From an uncultured Mobiluncus sp. (GTDB lineage Bacteria > Actinomycetota > Actinomycetes > Actinomycetales > Actinomycetaceae): a stretch of DNA of 64,000 nt. Positions 54,927 to 64,000 of this stretch are shown here, piece by piece; the stretch's first letter is position 1, and each line of letters begins with the position of its first letter. Location of the stretch: positions 22,146 to 86,145 of the forward strand of contig NZ_CALUCZ010000009.1 in the NCBI RefSeq assembly GCF_943914685.1. The letters run 5' to 3'. Position numbers and translations under genes: made by a program. The notes under the pieces were generated by a model that saw only the letters and a list, made by a program, of their open reading frames with translations, was not told where the DNA came from and searched no databases.

Positions 54927-55469
54927 CTAGCTGTTGTACTTGTCGAAACGGGCTGATATGACATTATTATCCCGGTTTGGGGGGCTAACTTGGTAAGCCT
55001 CATACAGAGCTTGCGCGGTATCAGCACAAACCATCGTATAGACATCAGCTCCGTAACTGGCGACTTCCTTAACCATAGAACTTGAGACGTGAATCAACGC
55101 CGGTTTGCAGCCCACAAACACGGTCGGCGGAGCCCCGATTTGGCGATTCATCTGACTCATCGGATTTTCGTAATCAAAGTCCTGGGAAGTACGCAGTCCT
55201 TTCGCAATAACGTCAATATGATGTTCTTTACAGAAATCAGCTATCAGTCCTTCCACGATTTCTACGTTGACGCGGGTATCGAGTTTCGCTTCCCGAATCG
55301 TGGTCTGAGCCAATTCGATGCGTTTATCCAACGAAAGTAGCGGGGTTTTCTTTGAATTCTCGGCAATTCCAATGACTACAACATCTGCAAAGGTCAAACA
55401 TTGGCGCACCATATCGAGGTGTCCATAGGTGAACGGGTCAAAAGTTCCGGGGCAAAGCGCTTGAGTCAC
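54927..55469 (-). CDS. coaD: Phosphopantetheine adenylyltransferase
   Basis: 180 aa, slightly longer than the usual ~160. ALCPGTFDPFTYGHLDMV is the nucleotidyltransferase HIGH-like motif (given as TFDPFTYGH), with RTSQDFDYENPMSQMN and VSSSMVKEVASYG as further signatures. It makes dephospho-CoA from 4'-phosphopantetheine and ATP. The GTG at 55469 is preceded by TAATCT at 6 nt and no Shine-Dalgarno. It is divergent from rsmD, with only 38 bases between start codons. Confidence 0.93.
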   Translation of the reverse strand: MTQALCPGTFDPFTYGHLDMVRQCLTFADVVVIGIAENSKKTPLLSLDKRIELAQTTIREAKLDTRVNVEIVEGLIADFCKEHHIDVIAKGLRTSQDFDYENPMSQMNRQIGAPPTVFVGCKPALIHVSSSMVKEVASYGADVYTMVCADTAQALYEAYQVSPPNRDNNVISARFDKYNS

Positions 55470-55475
55470 ATATCC

Positions 55476-55481
55476 AGATTA
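55476..55481 (-). promoter_or_regulatory. -10 element for leaderless coaD mRNA
   Basis: TAATCT on the minus strand, 6 nt from the GTG start. Confidence 0.5.
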
Positions 55482-55494
55482 CCGGCAATTCGGC

Positions 55495-55500
55495 TAGGCT
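55495..55500 (+). promoter_or_regulatory. -10 element for leaderless rsmD mRNA
   Basis: TAGGCT, 7 nt upstream of the GTG at 55508. Confidence 0.5.
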
Positions 55501-55507
55501 GTGGTCT

Positions 55508-56074
55508 GTGACACGAATTGTTGCTGGCGAAAAGGGAGGCTTGCACCTAACTGTGCCGAAGTCGGGAACCCGCCCCACTTCCGAGCGGGTGCGCGAAGCG
55601 ATGTTTTCCCACCTGCTTTGTTCTGGATTCCCACAAGGTGCCGCGGTTTTGGATTTGTTCGCCGGTTCGGGAGCCCTGGGTCTGGAGGCGCTGTCTCGTG
55701 GCGGGGCAAGCGCGGTTTTTGTCGACGCCGCCGGGTCGGCAGCCAAGGTGCTGCGTGCGAACATAGATACCCTGCACTATCGGGACCGCTCCCGTGTCCT
55801 GGTGAAAGATGCCGCCAAGTACGTTTCTGAACTGAAACCCACGGATTGTTTTGACCTCATTTTCTTGGACCCCCCTTATGCTTTAGCACCTTACGTGCTC
55901 TCAGAGATTCTGGCAGGCCTGACCGCACACTTCAGCCCGGAGGGGGTCATGGTACTGGAGACATCAAAAAAGTTTCCTACCCCTGAGATTCCTTCGGGAC
56001 TGCAAGCCGATGGCACGAAAAACTACGGGGATACCCTGGTCACTTATTTGCACCAGGCTCGGGACTGCGGTTGA
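55508..56074 (+). CDS. rsmD: 16S rRNA (guanine966-N2)-methyltransferase RsmD
   Basis: 188 aa. RIVAGEKGGLHLTVPKS and PTSERVREAMFSHL are the RsmD N-terminus; VLDLFAGSGALGLEALSRGA-like sequence (AVLDLFAGSGALGLEALSRG) binds SAM; the catalytic motif is IFLDPPY. It methylates G966 of 16S rRNA in the 30S particle. Its end overlaps that of the converging large membrane-protein gene by 35 bases. Confidence 0.92.
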   Translation: MTRIVAGEKGGLHLTVPKSGTRPTSERVREAMFSHLLCSGFPQGAAVLDLFAGSGALGLEALSRGGASAVFVDAAGSAAKVLRANIDTLHYRDRSRVLVKDAAKYVSELKPTDCFDLIFLDPPYALAPYVLSEILAGLTAHFSPEGVMVLETSKKFPTPEIPSGLQADGTKNYGDTLVTYLHQARDCG

Positions 56075-58502
56075 GTTGGATGACTCGCTGTGCAATCACA
56101 GCACTCAGAGCTGGCAGTACCAGATAGATAGCTTCCTTCACAATCATCATCCCGGAATCGTTGATAGGCACAGCCACCGCCATACCCAACAAAATACCCA
56201 AAGCCACGACGCGCAGGGCAGGCAGGTCAGTGAGCTGATCCCAGGTGTACACCCACCACGGCCAGGACACTTGGCGGCGTTTTACCATCACCATGGCCAC
56301 CACTAGCGCCGCTACTACCAGCGCTAATAGAATGACGACCCCGAGGTTGTTCTCAAAAGAACGCAGCACATCACGGACTTTTCCGGCAATCAACTCCTGA
56401 CTTTCACTGCTGCCCAGATTCGACCAAAAGTTCCCGATATGACTGTCTGAACCGCGGGAGAACCAGCCGATAGCCCCCATCACCCCCAGCGTGAGCACCA
56501 CCCAGACACCGGCGTGCCACCAGCGCAGTTGTACTCCAGCAGCCATCAAGGCGACTATCCCAAAGGCCAGAATAATTCCCGGAGGTCCCCCGAAGTCCGC
56601 ACCCCAACCGGGCAATGCATCAATCAAGAGGACTGCGACACCGAGTCCCGCGGTGACCCAGGCGGCCCGGCGTTGGCCCCAGAAACGTTGCAGGACCGGC
56701 AGTAATGCCAGGAGAGCCCCGACAATGAGAATGATGTAGGTCCGGTTAGAAATGCCGTAGTAGCGCCGCGAACTGAGGACCAGGGAACCCATGAATCCGT
56801 TGCGCTGATGGGCAGAACCCAGGACAATATCCAGCGCCAAAATAAAGAATGAAATCCCCGCCAGAATAGACACCGCGTGAGGACTACGCCACAGGATACC
56901 CACCAAAGCCGCCGCAATCACTGCGGTCAGGGCCAGGGCTACCGCGATTGCTCCAATCGTAGAGTCGGTACCGGGCAAGTTCCACCACGGAATCCAGTTC
57001 AGAATCAGCGCTGCCGGTAGCATCGCAAAGGCAATAAGGCCCAGGAGACGTACCACCCACCAGCTGTTTGCTAAACGCCGCGAGCCGCGCGACGCAAAAG
57101 CCCAGATTATCAGCGCCCCAATCGCCAGGTAAGACAGCAGATGAAAGACCTGGTACCACCGTGAGTTGGCGCGCAGGGCGGAGCTGGCGTGACGCTGCTG
57201 CTCGGTAATCACGGAACAAGCCTCGGCGACGCTAGCGACCGGGTTAACTTTCAGCTCAGGAAGGGTGATATTCGCCGGGGGGACCAGCTTGGGGTCCAGG
57301 TATCTACGCGCGTTCAACACTAAACCGCGTACGTCGGCAAGAGTTGCTAAGCCGGCGGCGCGAGTCGTGGAAGTGTAGAGAACACCAGCGCCAGCAGTCC
57401 CAGCGTCGGAAGCTGCGGCCGACTCCCCTCCCGTCAGCGCCAACCCGGGAGTCTGCGCTGCCAGTAGCTGCAGGGACCTGGCGCCTTCAAAATCCCCCAA
57501 AGAAGCGATAATGACCGGACGAGGGTGCGCCGCGCTCTGATTTGCGCTCAGGATGGCGGCCAGCTGCTGTAGGGACAGGGTCTTTGCCGTGTCGTAGGTG
57601 TTCTGATTCAGCACAGCGGTGTCAACCGTATCCAAATCCACCACAACATCGCTGGGGGCGGCGGCGAGAAGTTTCTGCCATGCGGATTCCAGGGCCGTCC
57701 GGTTTTTCAGGGTCTTGCCCAGCGGCAAGGCGGGCTGTTGCGCTTTGGCGTCAAGAGCGGCTCTGGCGCCGGCCCCGGTACGCTCGTTATAGAGGGAATC
57801 AAGTGCGGAAGGGTTAATCCGCTCCATTTCGGGGATAACCGGCAGTGGCTGCCAATGGGCGACCTGACCGCGGCGATTCGCCAACGGTATTCCCGCATTC
57901 CGTCCTACCGCCCAAGCATCCGTTGCAAAAATCCCGCGAGTGGGCCAGGTAATGTTTTCGGTGCGGCCCTTGAACTGGGCATAGGTGACAGCTGCAGATT
58001 TTGGCAAGGGCGTGGCGGCGGCAGGTTCGACCTGAACCGGTGTCTGCACGGCCGTGCCATCGCCCTTCACCAGCTTCATCCCCAAGCATTGCGACCCTAC
58101 AGTTTTAGCCAACCGGCGCCCTTCTTCATCGGCAACATCGCCGCGAGCCCGCAGCTGCATCCATCCTTCGGTGGGGCAGGTATAAATCCGAAATGACCGC
58201 GTGCTCAGTGCTGAAAACGTAAACGGAACCAGCATTTCCCCCAGCTGATTGCCCTGTAAATCGAGGTCGCTGGGCTTCAGACCGCTCATCCCCAAAAACA
58301 GCACGCCGGGGGCGTCCGGGGAAGGCGCCACGGCATTGACACCCTGCGTCCACAGGCCAGGAGCGGCCAGCGTCCCGCGGGCAGCGGCAGGTATCGCGCT
58401 GGCTTGGGGAAGGGCCGCCAGCGTCACCGTCAGCATCGCGATAAATGCTCCCAGACGCCGCCACCATGAACACACAGAGGGAATTTTACCAAGTTTAAAC
58501 AC
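56040..58502 (-). CDS. Large membrane protein with extracellular N-terminal domain, unknown function
   Basis: 820 aa from a GTG at 58502. A signal-like hydrophobic segment (about 15-37) precedes a large probably external region (about 40-440) with VLFLGMSGLKPSDLD and YTCPTEGWMQLRARGDV, the latter resembling the TCPADGW segment seen in some actinobacterial phosphatase-fold membrane proteins (inference). About nine to eleven membrane helices follow (about 450-810), including a late VAVPINDSGMMIV motif. The function is unknown; it may handle an envelope polymer. It starts 14 bases after the recG stop and is probably in the recG operon. The metal-binding residues of an active phosphatase are not evident. 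Confidence 0.6.
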   Translation of the reverse strand: MFKLGKIPSVCSWWRRLGAFIAMLTVTLAALPQASAIPAAARGTLAAPGLWTQGVNAVAPSPDAPGVLFLGMSGLKPSDLDLQGNQLGEMLVPFTFSALSTRSFRIYTCPTEGWMQLRARGDVADEEGRRLAKTVGSQCLGMKLVKGDGTAVQTPVQVEPAAATPLPKSAAVTYAQFKGRTENITWPTRGIFATDAWAVGRNAGIPLANRRGQVAHWQPLPVIPEMERINPSALDSLYNERTGAGARAALDAKAQQPALPLGKTLKNRTALESAWQKLLAAAPSDVVVDLDTVDTAVLNQNTYDTAKTLSLQQLAAILSANQSAAHPRPVIIASLGDFEGARSLQLLAAQTPGLALTGGESAAASDAGTAGAGVLYTSTTRAAGLATLADVRGLVLNARRYLDPKLVPPANITLPELKVNPVASVAEACSVITEQQRHASSALRANSRWYQVFHLLSYLAIGALIIWAFASRGSRRLANSWWVVRLLGLIAFAMLPAALILNWIPWWNLPGTDSTIGAIAVALALTAVIAAALVGILWRSPHAVSILAGISFFILALDIVLGSAHQRNGFMGSLVLSSRRYYGISNRTYIILIVGALLALLPVLQRFWGQRRAAWVTAGLGVAVLLIDALPGWGADFGGPPGIILAFGIVALMAAGVQLRWWHAGVWVVLTLGVMGAIGWFSRGSDSHIGNFWSNLGSSESQELIAGKVRDVLRSFENNLGVVILLALVVAALVVAMVMVKRRQVSWPWWVYTWDQLTDLPALRVVALGILLGMAVAVPINDSGMMIVKEAIYLVLPALSAVIAQRVIQLNRSPEPGANK

Positions 58503-58516
58503 GCCAGCTGTACTCC

Positions 58517-60967
58517 CTAGGACTTCGTGAGATTCTGAGCCCCTTCCCCCAGGTCAAACACCAACCGAGCCAACTCCGGATGTGCGCTGAGCTGGGGATC
58601 TTCTGCCACCACCGTGGCCGCCGCGGCTTTGGCGGCCCCAATGACTTCCGCGTCACTAACCAAGGAAAGCACCTTTAGCCGGGAACGGCGGCCCGACTGG
58701 CTTTGCCCCAGTACATCGCCCTCCCGGCGGATTCTCAAATCAGCTTCAGCCAGCGCGAACCCGTCCCGGCTCGCCGCAAAAGCCAGCAGGCGCGCCAGGG
58801 CCGGAGCCAGCGTTCCCTCTCCCGCTTGTGCCATCAAATCCGCCAGATTGTCCGGAACGGGCGGGAAATCTAGGGGGGCAATGGCGAGGCAAACGCCGGG
58901 ACGCGAACCGCGGCCAATCCGCCCTCGCAGCTGGTGCAGCTGTGAAATCCCGTAACGGTCGGCATCCAAGATAATCATCATGGAGGCTTCGGGCACGTCC
59001 ATACCGACTTCCACAACCGTGGTGGACACCAGCAGCGGGGTGCGACCCGTAGCAAAGTCCGCCACGGCCTGTTGTTTGGCACCGGAATCCAGGTTGGAAT
59101 GTGCCACCCCAATCGGAATATCTCTAAATACGGGCAGTTCAGCCAGCTGTGCCGCGGTCTGGGTGACGGTGTGCAGGACCCGGCCGGGCTCCAGCTCTTC
59201 GAGTTCGCCAAACCCGGATAGATCATCGCCCCAGCTGGTTTTCGCGGCGGTCTTTCGCTTTTTCCGTCCGGTTTCCGAAGGATTCTGAAGATCAGCAGAG
59301 TCGGCAGAGTCCAGTTCAGAGGCGTCCGGCGCAATCTTGGGGCAAAGCACATAGACTCGCCCTCCCTGTTTGATTTCTTCCGCGGCCCGGCTCCAGGCAC
59401 GCGTGACCCACCGCACATTTGCTTCATTGACCAGGAACGTCTGGACCTCGGCGCGTCCCGCTGGCAGCTGGCGCAGTACGGAAACATCCAAGTCCCCAAA
59501 CACGGTCATGGCGACGGTTCGCGGTATCGGGGTAGCGGTCATCGTCAAGAAATGTGGGGCTCGCTCCCCTTTCGCCAGCAGAGCGCCGCGTTGTTCCACC
59601 CCGAAACGGTGCTGCTCATCAACCACCACCAGGGCCAGGCGCGACAAGTGCAGCGACTCAGTCAGCAGAGCCTGGGTTCCCACCACCAGCATCGGCTCAC
59701 CGGCCGCCCCCCGGTCGGCAATTTCTCGTTTCTCCAGGGCGGGTGTCGAACCGGTCAGCAAACGTAGCGGGACACTATCCGTACCGGGCTGTGCCCCCGA
59801 TAGCTCGCCCAGAGGATCCGCCAGTGCCCCCAACGACCGATTCAGGGTCTGAAAATGCTGGTGGGCGAGGACTTCGGTGGGAGCCATGAAAGCGGCTTGA
59901 AAACCGTTTTGTACCGCAGCGACACATGCTAAAGCCGACACCACGGTCTTGCCCGACCCCACTTCCCCCTGCAGCAGCCGATTCATGGGGACCTCACGGT
60001 CAATATCCCCCGCGATTTCATCCCAAACCTGGCACTGCCCGGCAGTGAGTTGGAAAGGCAACCCCGCCACGACTTGTGAAACCAGGTCGCCAGGTTCCCC
60101 GCGCTCACCCGTACTCGGCGCGGAAGCGTCCCGAGAAACCGGCAAGGACCAGGCCGGATGGGCTTGGACCTGGTTGCGGGCTTTGGCCAGAGCCGCGCCC
60201 AGCGTAAATGCCTCACGGAACCGCAGATAGTCCACAGCAGCCTGGTATTGAGCATCGGTTTCCGGGTGGTGCAAGCCGAGCAAGGCTGTGTAGGCATCAG
60301 GCAGGTTTCTCTCGCGGCGCAGCGAGTCGGGGATGGCTTCGGGAATCTCCGCGGGGTTTAGCATCAGCAGCTGAGTGTCGATTATTTTCCCGATTTTCCA
60401 CGAGGGCAGCCCCGCGGTGGCATGATAGAGCGGCTGGGGGCGGGTTGAGAGGGTTTTCACGACTTCCGGGTCATAATCGGCCAGCACCCGGTATTCCGGA
60501 TGAGCCAAGAAGGCTTCACTGGCCCGGCTACCCGGTTTACCCGAAAGTCGCCCGGCAAAAACCGCTAAAGTCCCCTTTTCCAGGCGATTTGCGTGCATGT
60601 TTAAGGCGTTGGGGTGTTTCGCAAAGAAACGCACGGTCAGGCGGTTGGCCCTCTTTCCCCACAAGTCCGGACGGAATCCTCCCTGGTCAAGGGCGTCCGT
60701 TTCCAGCTGGTCCTGCAGGGTTACCGTGAGCATGGCTTTGTCGTGGCGGCGAGTCCAGCCCAGACGCGAATCCATCACCACCGCAAAAACTGTGACGTCC
60801 GCACCGGGGGTTAGCGAGTCAAACCGGGTCAGCTCCCCCCATCGATAGGTTCGCCGCGGCGGGTACCACAGCAAGTCACCCCAGGTCAATACTCCCAGGT
60901 GAGCGAACTTGGAGACTACGGATTTCGCCTTAACTATCCGCTCCAGAGGGGTCTGCAAGTTCACCAT
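58517..60967 (-). CDS. recG: ATP-dependent DNA helicase RecG
   Basis: 816 aa. The wedge domain (about 1-180) is followed by helicase lobes: RLLQGEVGSGKTVVSALACV (motif I), AFMAPTEVLAHQHF (Ia), VVVDEQHRFGVEQRG (motif II as DEQH), TMTATPIPRTVAMTV (III), and later VSTTVVEVGMDVPEASMMI and QLHQLRGRIGRGS (V, VI). It remodels stalled forks and Holliday junctions. A low-complexity insert sits between motifs III and V (about 540-580, KKRKTAAKTSWGDDLSG). The ATG at 60967 has TAAGGT 6 nt upstream, so the message may be leaderless. Confidence 0.94.
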   Translation of the reverse strand: MVNLQTPLERIVKAKSVVSKFAHLGVLTWGDLLWYPPRRTYRWGELTRFDSLTPGADVTVFAVVMDSRLGWTRRHDKAMLTVTLQDQLETDALDQGGFRPDLWGKRANRLTVRFFAKHPNALNMHANRLEKGTLAVFAGRLSGKPGSRASEAFLAHPEYRVLADYDPEVVKTLSTRPQPLYHATAGLPSWKIGKIIDTQLLMLNPAEIPEAIPDSLRRERNLPDAYTALLGLHHPETDAQYQAAVDYLRFREAFTLGAALAKARNQVQAHPAWSLPVSRDASAPSTGERGEPGDLVSQVVAGLPFQLTAGQCQVWDEIAGDIDREVPMNRLLQGEVGSGKTVVSALACVAAVQNGFQAAFMAPTEVLAHQHFQTLNRSLGALADPLGELSGAQPGTDSVPLRLLTGSTPALEKREIADRGAAGEPMLVVGTQALLTESLHLSRLALVVVDEQHRFGVEQRGALLAKGERAPHFLTMTATPIPRTVAMTVFGDLDVSVLRQLPAGRAEVQTFLVNEANVRWVTRAWSRAAEEIKQGGRVYVLCPKIAPDASELDSADSADLQNPSETGRKKRKTAAKTSWGDDLSGFGELEELEPGRVLHTVTQTAAQLAELPVFRDIPIGVAHSNLDSGAKQQAVADFATGRTPLLVSTTVVEVGMDVPEASMMIILDADRYGISQLHQLRGRIGRGSRPGVCLAIAPLDFPPVPDNLADLMAQAGEGTLAPALARLLAFAASRDGFALAEADLRIRREGDVLGQSQSGRRSRLKVLSLVSDAEVIGAAKAAAATVVAEDPQLSAHPELARLVFDLGEGAQNLTKS

Positions 60968-60973
60968 GGTTTC

Positions 60974-60979
60974 ACCTTA
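60974..60979 (-). promoter_or_regulatory. -10 element for leaderless recG mRNA
   Basis: TAAGGT on the minus strand, 6 nt from the ATG start. Confidence 0.5.
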
Positions 60980-61053
60980 TCAGGGAGCCTCTCACCGAAA
61001 ATTCGGAAGTGTTGGAAAAGTGGAGGTCGCCGCGGGGAAACACACCACAGATG

Positions 61054-62673
61054 TCAAAACCGAACTCCGATGCAGGTGGGGCCGGGCTGTCCTCCGTAAT
61101 AGGCGACAAGTTCAATGTCCGCGTATTTCGCCAAAGCGAGCTGCAACTTCATCCGGTCCGTGCTGACATTTTCGGAACTGATGACCGCGTGGAGTTCCCG
61201 GTTCGACCCCAGGTCGTTGACAAGGTCGCGAATCTGGGTGTCCAAGTCATGATCAGACAAGGGTTCAACCCGGATGCTGGCTTTCAAATCCCGGCAAGTG
61301 GTTTCCAAATCGCGCAGCTGCTCCGAAGCTGCACCGCGAAACCGTTTCCCCTGCAAGGATTGCACCAGCCACGCTGCGCTCAACTCGTCGTCGGTATCCG
61401 CCACCATCACAGGAGCGTCCGCGCACTCGGTATCGTCCAGGGAATCGCGCATTGTCAGAGCCATTTCGCGCGCTTCAGGGGTAGTGGGAATGATGAGAGT
61501 AGCGCGGCCTTTGGGAATGGAGCGCCAGGCCCAACAAATCTGTTCGGGATTTTCCGTGCCTAAAAGGACCGTGGCTCCCGCTCTGGCGTAGGTCTCCACC
61601 AGTGCCGGCGCAGCGCTGAGGACCAGCAGCCCCGGAGTCACCAGCGGGGCCTGGCGGGCGGCAAAGTCAGACAAAACCACCACATTGTCAAAATCAGCAG
61701 TGAGTTTAGTCAGGGGATCTTCGTCGCCTTCGATGGCTTCAGGGCGGAGGCCGAGATGATGAATCAGCACAGCTCCGTGTGGATATGGCAGGGCTGCCAG
61801 AGGCGAGGGGGTGTGTACGTGCGCTACGAAACGTCCCACTCCGATTTCATCTAAAATTTTACAAACCAGCACTTCAGAGCTGGCCGCCCGCAGACTGTCC
61901 CGCAGCTTTCCGGTAGGTATATCCATGGCCTCAAAATGGAAAGTGGCGGCAAATTCGCCGCCCGGCACCGTGTGTCGCAGACTTTCCGCAACGATACGCG
62001 AACGATTAGCCCAATCGCGCAACATGGCTTGCACCGTGGAAACATTGGTGGCGGCATCGCCTTCAGCGGTGGCAGCCAAGTCAGCCAAGGAAGCAAAAAT
62101 CAGGCAGGCCCCCGCCAGACCGGCATCTCCCACCCCGCCGTGAGCGTCAGCGGAATCAATGGTGGCTTCCTGAGCACAAACCAAAGCCGTGTCCACGACT
62201 TGTGACAAAGTCAACAGTTCCAGTTCCGAAAGCTGTTGCGAAACGGTAGAAATCAATCGGGACAACCCGAATTCCCAGGTATCTGACCCGCTGACTGCCT
62301 TAAATGCCCTGTCCATGGCATCGATGGCCATCAGCAAATCGGCCGGACGCACCACGGGCGCATCCCCCCAGGCCTCGGCACAGGCGGCAAAACCGGAAGC
62401 AAGGAAAATCCCGACTGATCCGTAGGGAAATTTCGCGACTTCCCGGCTCAGCGCGCCCATAAAGTCCGCGGGGCGCAGGGAGGGACTCAGGGCATGCGCC
62501 GCACGCGTGGCCGCCGCCCAAGAATTCCCCAGATTAGCCCCGGTGTTGAAATTCGGTACAGGGAAAGTGTTGAGGTCGTCCAGCAAATCCCGCGCCTGAT
62601 TCAAGACCTCCCCCGTGCGCACGCACCATTCGCGAAGGTCTTTTGTCTCCAACTTTTGTCGCGCGGTATCCAA
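61054..62673 (-). CDS. DAK2-domain (FakA/YloV-like) protein with degenerate active site
   Basis: About 539 aa from the TTG at 62673, which has GGGAGG seven bases upstream; an earlier TTG at 62760 has no such signal. The N-terminal DAK2-like helical domain (about 1-200) includes LDDLNTFPVPNFNTGANLG, where active family members have VFPVPDGDTGTNM: both metal-binding Asp are replaced by Asn (NFN for DGD). GNSGVILS is replaced by GSVGIFLASG. The C-terminal region, about 270-539, contains GAVLIHHLGLRPEAIEGDE and the paired-domain pattern of YloV. It lies upstream of recG as in many actinobacteria. It is probably a catalytically dead kinase-fold protein. Confidence 0.7.
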   Translation of the reverse strand: MDTARQKLETKDLREWCVRTGEVLNQARDLLDDLNTFPVPNFNTGANLGNSWAAATRAAHALSPSLRPADFMGALSREVAKFPYGSVGIFLASGFAACAEAWGDAPVVRPADLLMAIDAMDRAFKAVSGSDTWEFGLSRLISTVSQQLSELELLTLSQVVDTALVCAQEATIDSADAHGGVGDAGLAGACLIFASLADLAATAEGDAATNVSTVQAMLRDWANRSRIVAESLRHTVPGGEFAATFHFEAMDIPTGKLRDSLRAASSEVLVCKILDEIGVGRFVAHVHTPSPLAALPYPHGAVLIHHLGLRPEAIEGDEDPLTKLTADFDNVVVLSDFAARQAPLVTPGLLVLSAAPALVETYARAGATVLLGTENPEQICWAWRSIPKGRATLIIPTTPEAREMALTMRDSLDDTECADAPVMVADTDDELSAAWLVQSLQGKRFRGAASEQLRDLETTCRDLKASIRVEPLSDHDLDTQIRDLVNDLGSNRELHAVISSENVSTDRMKLQLALAKYADIELVAYYGGQPGPTCIGVRF

Positions 62674-62775
62674 CCTGTTTCCTCCCTGGTCACCTCCTAA
62701 GTTACCTGTTGCCGCCCGGTTTTCCCGGTTCCCATTCCGGTTCGCCCAGTTTTGCGTCAAGCGACAATAAACGTC

Positions 62776-62811
62776 GGTCCCACTGCCGCTACCCGAAACG
62801 ACAGTGGGACC
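62776..62811 (-). terminator. Hairpin after aspA
   Basis: GGTCCCACTG (62776-62785) and CAGTGGGACC (62802-62811) form a perfect 10-bp stem with a 16-nt loop, 33 bases past the aspA stop. A few T follow on the minus strand. Confidence 0.65.
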
Positions 62812-62844
62812 AACCAGACTGGGGAATTGACCCTCACCACGGAT

Positions 62845-64000
62845 TCAACGCTGGGGCAGACCCCGTTCGTCGTCGCCCCAGACCTTGCCGGTGTAGTGGG
62901 GGCTCATGAGAGACTCCAAGCTGAGAACTTCATCAAGCTCCGCGGGGGTCATCAAGCCTTTTTCAATGACCAGTTCCCTGACTGACTTGCCGGTCTTCGC
63001 GGCTTCTTTCCCAATCAAGTCACCATTATGGTGACCGATGATGTCGTTGAGATAGGTAACGATTCCGATGGAGTTATGCACATATGCTTCGCAGACTTCA
63101 CGGTTGGCGGTGATACCGTCAATGCACTTGGTGCGCAAGGTGTCAATAGCGTTGGTCAGCAGCTCAATGGATTCAAACATGCACTGAGCCGCGGCTGGTT
63201 CCATGACGTTCAGCTGCAGCTGACCAGCGGCGACAGCGTGGGTCAGGGCGACATCGTTGCCCATGACCTTGAAACAAACCTGGTCGACGACCTCGGGAAT
63301 AACCGGGTTGACTTTGGCGGGCATAATCGAGGAACCCGGCTGCATCTCGGGAAGGTTAATTTCATGCAAACCACAGCGCGGCCCTGAGGAAAGCAGTCGC
63401 AGGTCATCACAAATTTTCGACAGCTTGGACGCCAGCCGCTTCAGCACCGCGTGAACTGCCAGGTAAGCGCCGTTATCTGAGGTGGCTTCCAGCAGGTTCG
63501 CCGCCGGAACGATATCGTATCCAGTCACTTCCGAGAGCTTTTGGCACGCAACCTTTGGATAGCCCTCCGGCGTGTTTACACCGGTGCCGATAGCAGTTGC
63601 ACCCAGGTTCATCTCCAACAGCAAATTCCCGGCGACCCGCAGACGCGTCAACTCCTCGGCTATGTTTACCGAAAAACCGTTGAATTCCTGACCTAATGTC
63701 ATGGGGACGGCATCCTGCAGCTGGGTGCGGCCCATCTTAAGAATGTCTTTAAATTCTTCGCCTTTGCGGGCAAAAGCATCGGACAGCTCACGTACTGCCC
63801 GCTCCACTTCGTGAAGCTGGGTGTACACCGCCACGCGAAAACCGGTGGGATAGGCATCGTTGGTGGATTGGCTCTTGTTCACGTGGTCATTAGGGTTAAT
63901 GATGTCGTAGCGGCCTTTTTCGTAGCCCAACAGTTCCAAAGCCAAGTTCGCCACGACTTCGTTGGTGTTCATGTTCACCGAGGTGCCCGCCCCGCCTTGG
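62845..64000 (-). CDS. aspA: Aspartate ammonia-lyase (partial, N-terminus beyond window)
   Basis: At least 385 aa; the reading frame is open to the window edge, with [15 protein letters not shown] at the edge. The fumarase/aspartase signature [11 protein letters not shown] is present, with [32 protein letters not shown] and ATAIGTGVN. The catalytic Ser lies in the signature loop. It deaminates aspartate to fumarate. TVNMNTNE and substrate-carboxylate contacts identify aspartase rather than fumarase C. The missing part is the first ~85-90 residues. Confidence 0.93.
   Translation of the reverse strand, partial: QGGAGTSVNMNTNEVVANLALELLGYEKGRYDIINPNDHVNKSQSTNDAYPTGFRVAVYTQLHEVERAVRELSDAFARKGEEFKDILKMGRTQLQDAVPMTLGQEFNGFSVNIAEELTRLRVAGNLLLEMNLGATAIGTGVNTPEGYPKVACQKLSEVTGYDIVPAANLLEATSDNGAYLAVHAVLKRLASKLSKICDDLRLLSSGPRCGLHEINLPEMQPGSSIMPAKVNPVIPEVVDQVCFKVMGNDVALTHAVAAGQLQLNVMEPAAAQCMFESIELLTNAIDTLRTKCIDGITANREVCEAYVHNSIGIVTYLNDIIGHHNGDLIGKEAAKTGKSVRELVIEKGLMTPAELDEVLSLESLMSPHYTGKVWGDDERGLPQR

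Noticed and set aside
62673..62760. Start of the DAK2 gene at 62760
   Set aside because: The TTG there has no ribosome binding site, while the TTG at 62673 follows GGGAGG with a seven-base spacer.

Overview
The window is a gene-dense, GC-moderate actinobacterial chromosome segment. WhiA, SepH, an Rv2175c-like protein with a PASTA kinase, class II DAHP synthase, CydDC and a DUF3043 protein all point to Actinobacteria. Two methyl-accepting chemotaxis proteins in a genome of this type, plus a choline-binding-like CW_binding_2 surface protein, suggest a motile member of Actinomycetaceae such as Mobiluncus. That genus call is inference from gene content, not a sequence match. No rRNA, tRNA, CRISPR array or insertion sequence was recognised.

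Layout. 1-7900: end of sepH, a phosphodiesterase, the topoisomerase IV genes parC and parE on opposite strands, and two GNAT acetyltransferases. 7900-10400 is the most accessory-looking part. It holds a secreted CW_binding_2 protein whose upstream region carries a 19-base G tract, and a guanidine-II (mini-ykkC) riboswitch in front of a guanidinium exporter gene (gdx). 10500-20600: the primary sigma factor with a very long basic/acidic N-terminus, then a block syntenic with mycobacteria (idsA, Rv2175c-like, pknL, aroG, then plsC) with a PPi-dependent phosphofructokinase. 20600-28900: two FKBP lipoproteins, ErpA, an M20 dipeptidase, DUF3043, an aldo/keto reductase and pyrD. 28900-42800: TrmH-type methyltransferase, HAD phosphatase, two MCPs, uvrC, whiA, yvcK, rapZ, an ABC-F ATPase and RNase E/G. 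43100-49800: cydAB and cydDC for cytochrome bd. 49800-64000: a GAF histidine kinase, a NarL-type regulator at the end of the coaD-DUF177-rnc-mutM operon, rsmD, a large unknown membrane protein, recG, a catalytically degenerate DAK2 protein, and aspA running off the right edge.

Expression signals. Twelve genes share one start architecture: a TAnnnT -10 element lying 6-7 nt upstream of the start codon with no Shine-Dalgarno sequence, which implies leaderless mRNAs. Other control elements are the guanidine-II riboswitch, the G tract in a probable promoter, a 12-bp hairpin that contains the aroG ribosome binding site, and a long probable leader on the RNase E/G gene.

The strongest leads are the G-tract switch on the surface protein, the guanidine riboswitch with a visible anti-Shine-Dalgarno pairing, the aroG hairpin, the DAK2 protein that has lost its metal-binding DGDTG motif, and the pair of sensor-less MCPs downstream of uvrC. 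No wholly new multi-gene system could be demonstrated from sequence alone.
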